Both the position numbers and the translations under genes were made by a program. A DNA stretch of 9,256 bases. It comes from Candidatus Omnitrophota bacterium (GTDB taxonomy: Bacteria > Omnitrophota > Omnitrophia > Omnitrophales > Danuiimicrobiaceae). The notes under the pieces were generated by a model, which searched no databases, had not been told where the DNA came from, and saw only the letters and a list, made by a program, of their open reading frames with translations. Location of the stretch: contig JACQQP010000185.1 of assembly GCA_016206945.1 (NCBI GenBank), positions 1 through 9,256 on the forward strand. Reading direction: 5' to 3'. Below, in pieces: positions 1 through 6,275 of this stretch (positions are counted from its first letter, which is position 1; each line of letters starts with the position of its first letter).

Positions 1-3
1 CAT

Positions 4-67
4 CCTGAGCGTTTTTTGTCGAAGGACCACCCTGAGCAACGTCGAAGGGCTGAGCCCGTCGAAGGAC
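4..67. repeat. Degenerate tandem repeat, CCTGAGC / GTCGAAGG units
   Basis: Three imperfect units lie in a row at 4-27, 31-50 and 50-67. Each combines (CC)TGAGC with GTCGAAGGRC, separated by 2 to 7 bases. The last two units together form a near palindrome around GGGCTGAGCCC. This resembles the short interspersed palindromic repeats found between genes in many bacteria. The repeat lies about 90 bp past the stop of the GH94 gene. The stretch 68-158 shows no gene and no convincing terminator. Confidence 0.6.
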
Positions 68-158
68 TCCCCGATGGCTTAGCTAATTATCCCTGAGCCT
101 GTGACTGTTCTGGTGGTTACAATTGGCGTTTTGGGAAGTTTACTTGCGTCTTCGATCC

Positions 159-2615
159 TCAACCCAAAATAACCTTTACTTCTTGGGGGTCTTTTGATTT
201 AAGGGGCTTGATCAGATTGCCTTCTATGGCTTTCCCGTTTACCACTACCTTTTTCACTCCACAGGAAACGTGTTTCGGGTTTTCGACCGCAATGTTGTAA
301 ACCGAGCCGCGAAAGAGGCGCCTCACTCGAAAACCGTTCCACTTCTTTGGAATCACGGGGTCGATTAAAAGCCCTTTGCGGGTGGGACGAATTCCAAGCA
401 ACCAATTCAACACCACCACCACGTACCACGTCGCTGAACCTGTATACCACGTCCAGCCGCCGCGGCCGAAATGAGGCGATTCCGGTCCGTCCACATTGCC
501 GGGCGCGACATAAGGCTCCACAAAATAAAGGTCAGGGTTCAAGCCGCGCAAAACGGGATTGAAGCTCTTGTACACCTCGTAAGCTTTATCTCCGTCCTGC
601 ATGATACATTCCGCTTGAATAGCCCATGTACCTGCATGCGTGTAAAGCCCTCCGTTCTCGCGTACCGAGGGAGCGTATCTCGTAATGTAGCCAATGGTGG
701 GATCGGTTTCATGGTAGGCGGGCGTTAAAAGAAGAGGCCCATATTCACGATAGAGATGTTTCTGGGCCATGGCCATTACTTGTCTGGCGCGCTCAGGAGA
801 AGCCATTCCAGTAATCACAGCCCACGTCTGGCAATTTAAGAAAATTTTTCCCTGATCACATTTCTTGCTTCCGAGCGGACGGCCGTCATCGCGAGTCGCA
901 CCTAAATACCATTCGCCGTCCCAGCCGTATTTATTAACCGCAAGTTTTAATTTCTCGGCGCGGCTTAAATACTCCTTGGCACGGTTTTTATCGCCACGCT
1001 CTTCGCAAATGGGAGCGATACGCGTAAGAATCCCATACAGAAATTGTCCGAGCCAAATGGATTCTCCCTTCCAGCGAATCCCCACGTGACTCAGTCCATC
1101 ATTCCAATCACACTCCCCAATTAAAGGAAGTCCGCGTTTGGAAAATCGCGTGAGCACCTTATCGATTGCGCGGAGACAATGATCATAAAGCGTGCCTTCA
1201 GTCATCTTCTTTGTTTTCGGATCGGGCAGGAATTGGACCTTAAGGTCGAGGATTTTTTGATCGCCTGTCTCATCCAAATAATTGAGCGTGATGAAATCAA
1301 GCCAAAGCAGGTCATCGGAACAATTGGTAATAGCTCCCATGCTGGTGCCGTGATGCCACCAGTGATAGACGGTGCCGTCCGGGAATTGCTGTTCGGCGTG
1401 AAGCAGGATTTGCTTCTTCGCAAGCTCCGGTTTGGCTGTGAAAAAAATCTGGCAGTCTTGCAATTGATCGCGGAAGCCAAAACCGCCGCTCGATTGATAA
1501 TAACCGCAACGCGCCCAAAGGCGGGCTGAGATCGCTTGATACTTCATCCAAATATTTGTCATAAAATTTAATGCCTCATCCGGCGTATCGACCGTCGTGG
1601 CATTCACAAAGGAATCCCAGAACGCTTTGACCCTGGCGAGCTCTCTATCTGCTGCTTTAGGATCCGTGTACTTCTTAACAATATTGGCAGAGTGTGCGCG
1701 AGATTCTGTGTCACCAAGCGTAAAAACGACGGTTTCAGATTCTCCGGGATTGAGCGAGAGATCAACTTGAAGGCTTGCGATCGGGTCTCCCCACTTGCCC
1801 TGCGTATTATGAAGCTTGCCTTCGCGAACTGCTCGAGGAGTTTCGATTTCGCCATACCTGCCGAAAAAAGCTTCCTTATCACCTTCATAAGCAACCGGCC
1901 TTACGCTGGAGGCGTGGAATCCTTCAAGCGGCGTTTCCTTAAGACCCGTCGAAATAAATCCGGGAACGAGTGCGGGCCTTTTACGGCCAAAAAGACAGTG
2001 ATTCTTCTGATCGATTTCGGTTTCGATAAATGTTTTCTGGAATTCCCGGTGTGTATCGGCGGCGTTGCCGAGACACCACTCGAAATAAGTAAACAAACTA
2101 AGCTTTCGCGCGGTCGAACCCTCATTTTTCACAACCACCTTCCAAACTTCGGCGGGTTCTTCAACGTCGACAAAGACGGTTTTCTCAATCGTGATGTCAT
2201 TGAGGCGGCTTTTCAATATGGAATAACCCTGTCCGTGGCGGACTTCAAAAAAATCGAAGTTGGGACAGCAGGGTTTCCACGTTGCAGACCAAAATTCCCC
2301 ACTTTCTCGATCGCGGACGTAAATGTACTTACCCCAACTGTCTTTAATTAAATCTTGTTCCCATCGCGTTATTCGAGAAAGGTTCGAGTTGTCGCGCCAG
2401 GAAAACCCGGAACCCGCTTGCGATTCTATTAAGCCGTAATCGCCGTTACAAATCACATTCACCCATGGGCGAGGCGTATCGGGTCTTGTAATCACATACT
2501 CTCGTCCATCTGCAGTAAAATAGCCGTAGCCGCTTTCAAATTTTCTTTCTTCCTTCCGGGACGCTTCTTTCTTCACCAATGGTTTCCTCTCTGCCTCAAG
2601 CAATCCTTCGGTCAT
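159..2615 (-). CDS. GH94 family glycoside phosphorylase (cellobiose/chitobiose phosphorylase-like)
   Basis: Seen: about 818 residues if translation starts at the ATG at 2615. Family marks, numbered from that start, are YGYF (30-33) and YVITRPDTPRPW (40-51) at the N-terminal beta-sandwich, GFRDQLQD (380-387), the catalytic-region motif DWNDGL (503-508), ENGGLYTHAGTWAI (653-666), VEPYVAPGN (about 699-707) and GGWTWYTGSA (about 719-728). Known: GH94 enzymes reversibly split beta-linked disaccharides with phosphate, releasing an alpha-sugar 1-phosphate and a sugar, in the cytoplasm; an Asp of the DWND motif is the general acid. Length and order resemble the roughly 800-residue cellobiose/diacetylchitobiose phosphorylases, but the substrate cannot be read from sequence. 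Start choice: an open frame runs back to a TTG at 2708, but those codons lie in an inverted-repeat element. The ATG at 2615 has AAGGA 11 bases upstream; an ATG at 2636 is the alternative. Last gene of the ndk operon. Confidence 0.9.
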   Translation of the reverse strand: MTEGLLEAERKPLVKKEASRKEERKFESGYGYFTADGREYVITRPDTPRPWVNVICNGDYGLIESQAGSGFSWRDNSNLSRITRWEQDLIKDSWGKYIYVRDRESGEFWSATWKPCCPNFDFFEVRHGQGYSILKSRLNDITIEKTVFVDVEEPAEVWKVVVKNEGSTARKLSLFTYFEWCLGNAADTHREFQKTFIETEIDQKNHCLFGRKRPALVPGFISTGLKETPLEGFHASSVRPVAYEGDKEAFFGRYGEIETPRAVREGKLHNTQGKWGDPIASLQVDLSLNPGESETVVFTLGDTESRAHSANIVKKYTDPKAADRELARVKAFWDSFVNATTVDTPDEALNFMTNIWMKYQAISARLWARCGYYQSSGGFGFRDQLQDCQIFFTAKPELAKKQILLHAEQQFPDGTVYHWWHHGTSMGAITNCSDDLLWLDFITLNYLDETGDQKILDLKVQFLPDPKTKKMTEGTLYDHCLRAIDKVLTRFSKRGLPLIGECDWNDGLSHVGIRWKGESIWLGQFLYGILTRIAPICEERGDKNRAKEYLSRAEKLKLAVNKYGWDGEWYLGATRDDGRPLGSKKCDQGKIFLNCQTWAVITGMASPERARQVMAMAQKHLYREYGPLLLTPAYHETDPTIGYITRYAPSVRENGGLYTHAGTWAIQAECIMQDGDKAYEVYKSFNPVLRGLNPDLYFVEPYVAPGNVDGPESPHFGRGGWTWYTGSATWYVVVVLNWLLGIRPTRKGLLIDPVIPKKWNGFRVRRLFRGSVYNIAVENPKHVSCGVKKVVVNGKAIEGNLIKPLKSKDPQEVKVILG

Positions 2616-2648
2616 CTTGCTTTTTTTCCTTTCCATGTTCTCGTCATT

Positions 2649-2734
2649 GTCATCCCCGCGTCCGCCAAAATACCGGCGGATCCCTGCCTCGCTCGCCCAC
2701 TGCACCAAAGCTTCAGCGAGGCGGGCGGGATGAC
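2649..2734. mobile_element. 86-bp miniature inverted-repeat element (MITE-like)
   Basis: The ends are GTCATCCC at 2649-2656 and GGGATGAC at 2727-2734, a perfect 8-bp terminal inverted repeat that extends imperfectly inward as GC-rich CCGCG/GGCGGGC sequence. The interior contains GGCGGATCCCTGCCTCGC, 16 bases of which (2677-2692) match the palindromic element at 5864-5915. No coding capacity is visible. It occupies most of the gap between the solute-binding protein and the GH94 gene, and its readable frame creates a false N-terminal extension of the latter. Confidence 0.65.
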
Positions 2735-2749
2735 ATCCTCAGGTACTCT

Positions 2750-4060
2750 TTACTCGCCTTTCCCCTGAAACATCTGATTGATCTGAGGCGTGATTTTTTG
2801 AACCGCTTCCTGGGCGGTTTCCTTGCCCGATTTCACCAAATCAAGCTCCGGAAGGATAAATTTTGCTTCAATCTCCCGCCATTTGGGATGAAACGGGTCA
2901 AAAACGATGTCATTGACCGCTTCATTCAACATTTTCTTATTCGCGGGCGGCGCCTCGCTGAGCGCCCAATTTCCTCCCATGGCCACCGACCGAAGCGAAG
3001 GTTGGGCGAGTCCGCGCTTCGCAAGCTCCGCCTGAACGGGAGCACTCGTAAGTGCTTTCACCACCTCCCAAGCCTCATCCGGGTGTTTCGATGATCTTAA
3101 AATTCCGTACCCAGTACCGCCGCTTCCGAAATGCCTGACGCCTTCTCGATTCTTTGGAAACATGGCCACATCCCAGCGGAACGAATACCTTGTCCGAAGT
3201 GCGGGCGTCTCCCAAATCCCCGAAAGAAACATGGCGAGCCGGCCGCTTGCAAACATCATGTCCACACCCATGCCCAAATTGGCCATCGCAAGCGGAGTGG
3301 GCATCACTTGGTACTTATTAATGAGGTCTGCGTAGAATTGAAGTCCGTCGATTGATTTTGGATCATCCAGCGTGGTCTTTGTCGGTGCTTTTACATCGTC
3401 AACCAAACTGCCGCCATTTCCATAAATGAAATTTTGCCAAGCCCACCCGTAGAAACCGTACTGCGTGATACGGCCCGAAGCATCCCGCATGGTAAGCGCT
3501 TGGGCAGTTTTCAAAAGGTCGTCCCACGTCCAATCATCCGAGGGATAGGGAATATTGGCTTGGTCGAATAGATCCTTGTTGTAAAAAACGCACGCGAAAG
3601 GCGCGACGTCTCTCGGAAGCGCATACACTTCTCCTCCCACCGTAAAGCGGTCCATAATGGACGGGAAAAAATCCCCAAATGAGAATTCAGGGTCTCCCTT
3701 AATGAAAGGGGTTAAACTTGTGAATACGCCCTTGGTCGCAAACGTGACAAAATAATTCACTTCTGCCGCAATCACATCAGGCGCGGCACCTCCTGCGATT
3801 CGAGTCAGAATTTTGGAATCATACCCTGTATAAGGCGTGTGCTCGAACCTCACACTGATATTGGGATGGGCTTTCTGCCAGTCTGCCATCGACTCCGTGA
3901 CAATCTCAATTTCTTCCGGTGAACCCCAAAAAGCCACTTTAATCTCAACGGCTTCACCAGCCCCAATCTTGGCCTCCTCTTGTTTCTGGCCGCAGCCAGA
4001 ATACAAGAGAAGACTCAATGCAAAATAGCTCATGAGGAATGTTCTCAGAGAGGTTCTCAT
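2750..4060 (-). CDS. ABC transporter extracellular solute-binding lipoprotein, family 1 (MalE-like)
   Basis: Role: captures a substrate, probably an oligosaccharide, in the periplasm for an ABC importer. Seen: 436 residues from the ATG at 4060. The N-terminus is a short basic segment, a hydrophobic stretch, and a lipobox-like LLLYSGC with Cys at residue 23; Tyr at the -3 position is slightly off consensus. The mature part has the family-1 pattern: an N-terminal KVAFWGSPEE strand, then APDVIAAEVNYF, LPRDVAPFACVFYNKDLFD, TWDDLLKTAQAL, a mid-protein MMFASGRLAMFLSGIWE segment and a GSGGTGYGILRSSKHPDEAW segment. The frame is open 20 codons further upstream into ndk, but the lipoprotein signal fixes the start at 4060. 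This ATG overlaps the ndk TGA stop as ATGA, so translation is probably coupled. No permease or ATPase gene is in the window. GH94 downstream suggests a sugar ligand, by inference. Confidence 0.88.
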   Translation of the reverse strand: MRTSLRTFLMSYFALSLLLYSGCGQKQEEAKIGAGEAVEIKVAFWGSPEEIEIVTESMADWQKAHPNISVRFEHTPYTGYDSKILTRIAGGAAPDVIAAEVNYFVTFATKGVFTSLTPFIKGDPEFSFGDFFPSIMDRFTVGGEVYALPRDVAPFACVFYNKDLFDQANIPYPSDDWTWDDLLKTAQALTMRDASGRITQYGFYGWAWQNFIYGNGGSLVDDVKAPTKTTLDDPKSIDGLQFYADLINKYQVMPTPLAMANLGMGVDMMFASGRLAMFLSGIWETPALRTRYSFRWDVAMFPKNREGVRHFGSGGTGYGILRSSKHPDEAWEVVKALTSAPVQAELAKRGLAQPSLRSVAMGGNWALSEAPPANKKMLNEAVNDIVFDPFHPKWREIEAKFILPELDLVKSGKETAQEAVQKITPQINQMFQGKGE

Positions 4061-4632
4061 ATTTCTTTCGCTGGGGATTGGGTGGCGACTACAGGGACGG
4101 CGTCTGCGGGAGTGGCCCATGCTGGTTTCTTCACCGTTTTTTCAATGGGTTTCGTTGCGTAAAGATCGTAAATGATTTCGTCAGGCTCAAACCACAATTT
4201 AATTTCCCGCTCCGCTTCCTGCAAAGTGGCGGAAGCATGGATCACATTTTCATAAACGCCTTTGGTCGTAATCCGGCCGTATTGTCCACGAATGGTCACA
4301 TTGTCGGCTTCCTCAGGATTGGTAGCACCTGAAATTTCTCTGACCTTTTTAATCGCGTCCTTCCCGACATAGACCATGGCCATGACTTTCTTCCTCGGGT
4401 GGTAATCGCCCATGATGTATTTGATTAATTCTTCAAAAAAGGGCTTCGTGCGCAACGCTTTGTAATGTTCCTCGGCTAATTTTCTCGAAACCCGCAACAC
4501 TTTGGCGGCCGCGATCTCAAGTTTTGTCTCTGAAAGGCGAGTTAAGATATTACCTGTGAGCGACTTGGACAGCCCATCGGGCTTGATCAATACCAAGGTT
4601 TGCTCGGTTTCCGAGAGTGACAATTTGGCCAT
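4057..4632 (-). CDS. ndk: Nucleoside diphosphate kinase with C-terminal tail
   Basis: Role: transfers the gamma-phosphate from ATP to other nucleoside diphosphates through a phosphohistidine. Seen: 191 residues. TLVLIKPDG (12-20) holds the conserved Lys. PFFEELIKYI (64-73), VREISGATNPEEA (97-109) and TIRGQYGR (113-120) follow, and the active-site His132 sits in YENVIHAS (127-134). Typical bacterial enzymes are about 140 residues; this one continues with an acidic WFEPDE segment and then about 40 residues rich in Lys, Pro and Ala, with no recognisable domain. The usual HGSDS after the catalytic His is HASAT here. First gene of the operon, with a good promoter about 28 bp upstream. The short leader has no visible Shine-Dalgarno sequence. 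Its stop overlaps the start of the solute-binding lipoprotein gene. Confidence 0.93.
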   Translation of the reverse strand: MAKLSLSETEQTLVLIKPDGLSKSLTGNILTRLSETKLEIAAAKVLRVSRKLAEEHYKALRTKPFFEELIKYIMGDYHPRKKVMAMVYVGKDAIKKVREISGATNPEEADNVTIRGQYGRITTKGVYENVIHASATLQEAEREIKLWFEPDEIIYDLYATKPIEKTVKKPAWATPADAVPVVATQSPAKEI

Positions 4633-4659
4633 AACTAATAGATTTTAAAAGGGGTTGGA

Positions 4660-4687
4660 ATTATATCACAGGAGCCTATGAAGTCAA
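4660..4687 (-). promoter_or_regulatory. Sigma70-type promoter of the ndk operon
   Basis: On the minus strand, TTGACT (4682-4687, five of six consensus bases) is followed after 16 bp by a perfect TATAAT (4660-4665). Transcription would start near 4653 and give a leader of about 20 nt before the ndk ATG at 4632. It lies directly past the CCA end of the tRNA-Ser remnant, so read-through from the tRNAs is also possible. Confidence 0.7.
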
Positions 4688-4696
4688 ACACAGAAC

Positions 4697-4829
4697 TGGC
4701 GGAGGCGGCAGGACTCGAACCCCCGATACCCATAAGGGTATTCCGGTTTTTCCGCCAGAGGCGCCCGCCTGCCGGCGAGGCAGGGACCCGCCTCAGGCGG
4801 GCAAGACCGCTGTTTCCATCGAGTCAATT
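4697..4829 (-). pseudogene. tRNA-Ser remnant split in the anticodon arm by a palindromic element
   Basis: Seen on the minus strand: the 3' portion is good type II tRNA. It has a long variable arm TACCC-ttat-GGGTA, a T arm with TTCGAGT loop, a 3' acceptor strand CGCCTCC, discriminator G and encoded CCA (4697-4699). The T stem is imperfect, with one G-G and one G-T pair. Before it, AAAAACCGG (4743-4751) reads as the 3' side of an anticodon arm. The matching 5' side GCGGTCTTG is at 4802-4810, separated by a 50-bp palindromic element. Joined, they give CGGTCTTG-AAAAACCG, very like the anticodon arm of a tRNA-Ser(TGA). The sequence further 5' (4811-4830) has a GATGG similar to a D loop but no strand complementary to the acceptor. 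A functional tRNA is therefore unlikely. The CCA is encoded here but not in the intact neighbour, so it is not a simple duplicate. Confidence 0.55.
4752..4801. repeat. 50-bp palindromic repeat inside the tRNA-Ser remnant
   Basis: The ends are CCGCCAGAGGCG and CCGCCTGAGGC-type inverted sequences, surrounding the core TCCCTGCCTCGCCGGCAGG (minus-strand orientation), itself a hairpin. A near-identical core with the same GCCTCTGGCGGAAA end is found at 5864-5915. Two copies about 1.1 kb apart with conserved ends indicate a dispersed REP- or MITE-like family. Confidence 0.65.
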
Positions 4830-4830
4830 T

Positions 4831-4918
4831 CGGAGGAGATAGGATTCGAACCTATGAGGGCCACAAGGACCCTAACAGTTTTCAAGACTGCCGCATTCGT
4901 CCACTCTGCCACTCCTCC
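4831..4918 (-). tRNA. tRNA-Ser, anticodon TGA
   Basis: An 88-nt type II tRNA reads on the minus strand from 4918 to 4831. The acceptor GGAGGAG pairs perfectly with CTCCTCC, discriminator G. The anticodon arm is GCAGT-CTTGAAA-ACTGT with anticodon TGA. The variable arm is long, with GGG and CCC bases pairing, and the T arm ATAGG-TTCGAAT-CCTAT is perfect. CCA is not encoded (AAA follows). It reads serine codons UCA and, by wobble, other UCN codons. Confidence 0.93.
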
Positions 4919-4930
4919 ATAAATGAGCGC

Positions 4931-5105
4931 GCAACTTACACGTTTTCGCAAAACGCGTCAAGTTGCACGCGGCCGCGATCCCATGATCGCGGCACTACGC
5001 TCGGTTTTGACAACCTTCGCTACGCGAATTTACAGCGTTAGCAGCCCTTGCGATACTGCTAAGTAATATCGCAAGGGTCCCAGGAGGCCGCCAAAATTTT
5101 GCGGC
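4931..5105. repeat. Cluster of inverted repeats between tadA and tRNA-Ser
   Basis: This stretch has no gene but several hairpins. GCAACTT/AAGTTGC (4931-4937, 4960-4966) encloses CGTTTT-cgc-AAAACG (4941-4955). GCCGCGATC-ccat-GATCGCGGC lies at 4972-4993 (9 bp, perfect). TTCGC-tac-GCGAA lies at 5016-5028. TTAGCAG/CTGCTAA and CCCTTGCGATA/TATCGCAAGGG interleave at 5038-5077. GCCGC/GCGGC lies at 5087-5105. None is followed by a clear T tract on either strand, so these are not standard intrinsic terminators. The rest of 4919-5130 shows nothing recognisable. Confidence 0.7.
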
Positions 5106-5130
5106 GGGCGACGTGGGGTTTCCTTATATT

Positions 5131-5622
5131 TTATCGCTTCTCTTTCCGCAAATTCTTGAAGAATTCTTGAAGTAAAAATTTTGCCTCAATTTCCAGAACG
5201 CCGCTCACCACGTTTAAGCGGTGATTTAAGCGGTCGTCCTGCACGATATTATAAAGACTTCCGCAAGCGCCCGCTTTCATATCTTTCGTGGCAAAGATCA
5301 GGTTCTGACAATGCGACATGACGAGCGCTCCGGCACACATTGGGCAGGGCTCTACCGTTACATATATAGAAGCTTTCTCGAGCGATCCGCGATGATTTTC
5401 GCCTCCCTGCGATCTCAAAAAATCCGCTGCTTGTGTGATCGCAATCATTTCCGCGTGCGCCGTTGGGTCATGGAGCATTTCCATCTGATTGTGGGCCCGG
5501 GCAATCACGCGACTTTTAGAAACGACAACTGCGCCGACCGGGATTTCTCCCTTGTCAAACGCTTTCTTTGCTTCCTTCAATGCTTCGCGCATGAATGTTT
5601 CGTGAACAGAATTGGACGGCAT
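5131..5622 (-). CDS. tadA: tRNA-specific adenosine deaminase TadA
   Basis: Role: deaminates adenosine 34 to inosine in the anticodon wobble position of tRNA-Arg(ACG), in the cytoplasm, as a zinc-dependent homodimer. Seen: 163 residues from the ATG at 5622. The zinc and catalytic motif is HDPTAHAE (51-58, with His56 as ligand and Glu58 as proton shuttle); the second zinc motif is VEPCPMCAGAL (90-100, Cys93 and Cys96). The N-terminal HETFMREALKEAKKA helix and GEIPVGAVVV strand are typical. The frame stays open to a TTG at 5712 with an ATG at 5655, but the family normally starts just before the HexxMxxAlxeA helix, so 5622 is preferred. Upstream AAGGGA is rather far away, so the start is not certain. 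tRNA-Ser lies downstream on the same strand, about 210 bp away across a hairpin-rich gap. Confidence 0.93.
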   Translation of the reverse strand: MPSNSVHETFMREALKEAKKAFDKGEIPVGAVVVSKSRVIARAHNQMEMLHDPTAHAEMIAITQAADFLRSQGGENHRGSLEKASIYVTVEPCPMCAGALVMSHCQNLIFATKDMKAGACGSLYNIVQDDRLNHRLNVVSGVLEIEAKFLLQEFFKNLRKEKR

Positions 5623-5732
5623 GGCTCGTAAAATTCCCTTCGCAAAAGAAATCATATCAAATTTTCTCTGGTGTGCCAAAAGATTTGAAGAGAACAAATA
5701 ACCTGAGGGCAATGAACTAAACAGCGAAAAAT

Positions 5733-5761
5733 AAAATAAACGCTGCTAAAACCCGGTCCAA
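5733..5761 (-). promoter_or_regulatory. Possible sigma70 promoter for tadA
   Basis: On the minus strand, TTGGAC (5756-5761), a 17-bp spacer and TATTTT (5733-5738) form a weak promoter candidate about 100 bp upstream of the tadA start at 5622. The -10 region lies between the arms of an inverted repeat CAGCG/CGCTG (5722-5726, 5741-5745). The consensus match is moderate only. Confidence 0.3.
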
Positions 5762-5863
5762 TAGCTCTCGGGATCTCTCTCGCACCCAAAATGGACACAA
5801 AACTTTTCATCTTTAACTGAGAACTCACTTTGTCCAGGACGAAATTGCACCTGACGCGACTTG

Positions 5864-5915
5864 TCCGCCAAAGGACGGATCCCTGCCTCGCCGGCAGGCG
5901 GGAGCCTCTGGCGGA
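5864..5915. repeat. 52-bp palindromic repeat, second copy
   Basis: Terminal inverted repeats are TCCGCCA (5864-5870) and TGGCGGA (5909-5915). Between them is the core TCCCTGCCTCGCCGGCAGG, identical to the copy inside the tRNA-Ser remnant at 4752-4801. It lies inside the open frame of the short plus-strand ORF that ends at 6135, whose first third is therefore repeat-derived. Confidence 0.7.
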
Positions 5916-5955
5916 AATCTGTAACCTTTTTTACTTTAAAGTTTTCATATTTAGC

Positions 5956-6135
5956 GTGCTTGCCCTTGGCTTTTGCCAGGGGATACTTTTTAGATACCGC
6001 TCTTCTTTTAAATCTTTGGAAAAAAGTGCAGTTTTAAACACGGGAGGGACGTTTAATAATTTCAACGTCCTGTTGAATAAAGAAGACGGATCGGTTCAAC
6101 TTGCGCCTAAAGACAAGAATCCGTCTTTCACTTAA
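5956..6135 (+). pseudogene. Short ORF with hydrophobic N-terminus, possible truncated secreted protein
   Basis: Not recognised with certainty. The open frame runs from a TTG at 5830 to 6135 (101 residues), but its first part crosses the palindromic repeat at 5864-5915 and does not look like protein. Past the repeat comes a hydrophobic stretch FKVFIFSVLALGFCQG that resembles a signal peptide. It is followed by SSFKSLEKSAVLNTGGTFNN, NVLLNKEDGSVQLAPKDK and a stop. The listed start is an in-frame GTG at 5956; no ATG or ribosome binding site is visible. A plausible reading is the 5' end of a gene for an exported protein, cut short downstream and with its start region replaced by the repeat. A random open frame is also possible. 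Confidence 0.3.
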
Positions 6136-6204
6136 ATGTCCTTAAGATCCTCCCTGACAAATAGTTCCATCAGACACAGATAAATCTAAGCGTCAATCTC
6201 GTCA

Positions 6205-6220
6205 TGGCATGGAACGTGCA
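6205..6220 (+). promoter_or_regulatory. Sigma54 (-24/-12) promoter candidate for the PEP-CTERM gene
   Basis: TGGCATGGAACGTGCA matches the RpoN consensus TGGCACGNNNNTTGCW at 10 of 12 specified positions. The invariant GG (6206-6207) and GC (6218-6219) have the required spacing. The start of transcription would be near 6231, giving a leader of about 45 nt before the ATG at 6276. PEP-CTERM genes in several bacteria are known to depend on RpoN with the PrsK/PrsR two-component system. No clear activator binding site was identified upstream. Confidence 0.55.
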
Positions 6221-6275
6221 CCTAAGTATGATCTAACAAGTGGGATTCTAAAAAATTCTAATGAGGAACCTAATA

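Noticed and set aside
1692..2351. 219-codon plus-strand open frame
   Set aside because: It is antisense to the well-supported GH94 gene, has no ribosome binding site and no recognisable motif; it is a shadow of the opposite strand.
2579..3094. 171-codon plus-strand open frame
   Set aside because: It crosses the inverted-repeat element and the antisense of the solute-binding protein, with composition unlike a protein.
4919..5130. 4.5S signal recognition particle RNA beside tadA and tRNA-Ser
   Set aside because: The neighbourhood made it worth checking, as in Bacillus, but the conserved GGAAGGAAGCAGCC-type domain IV sequence is absent on both strands.
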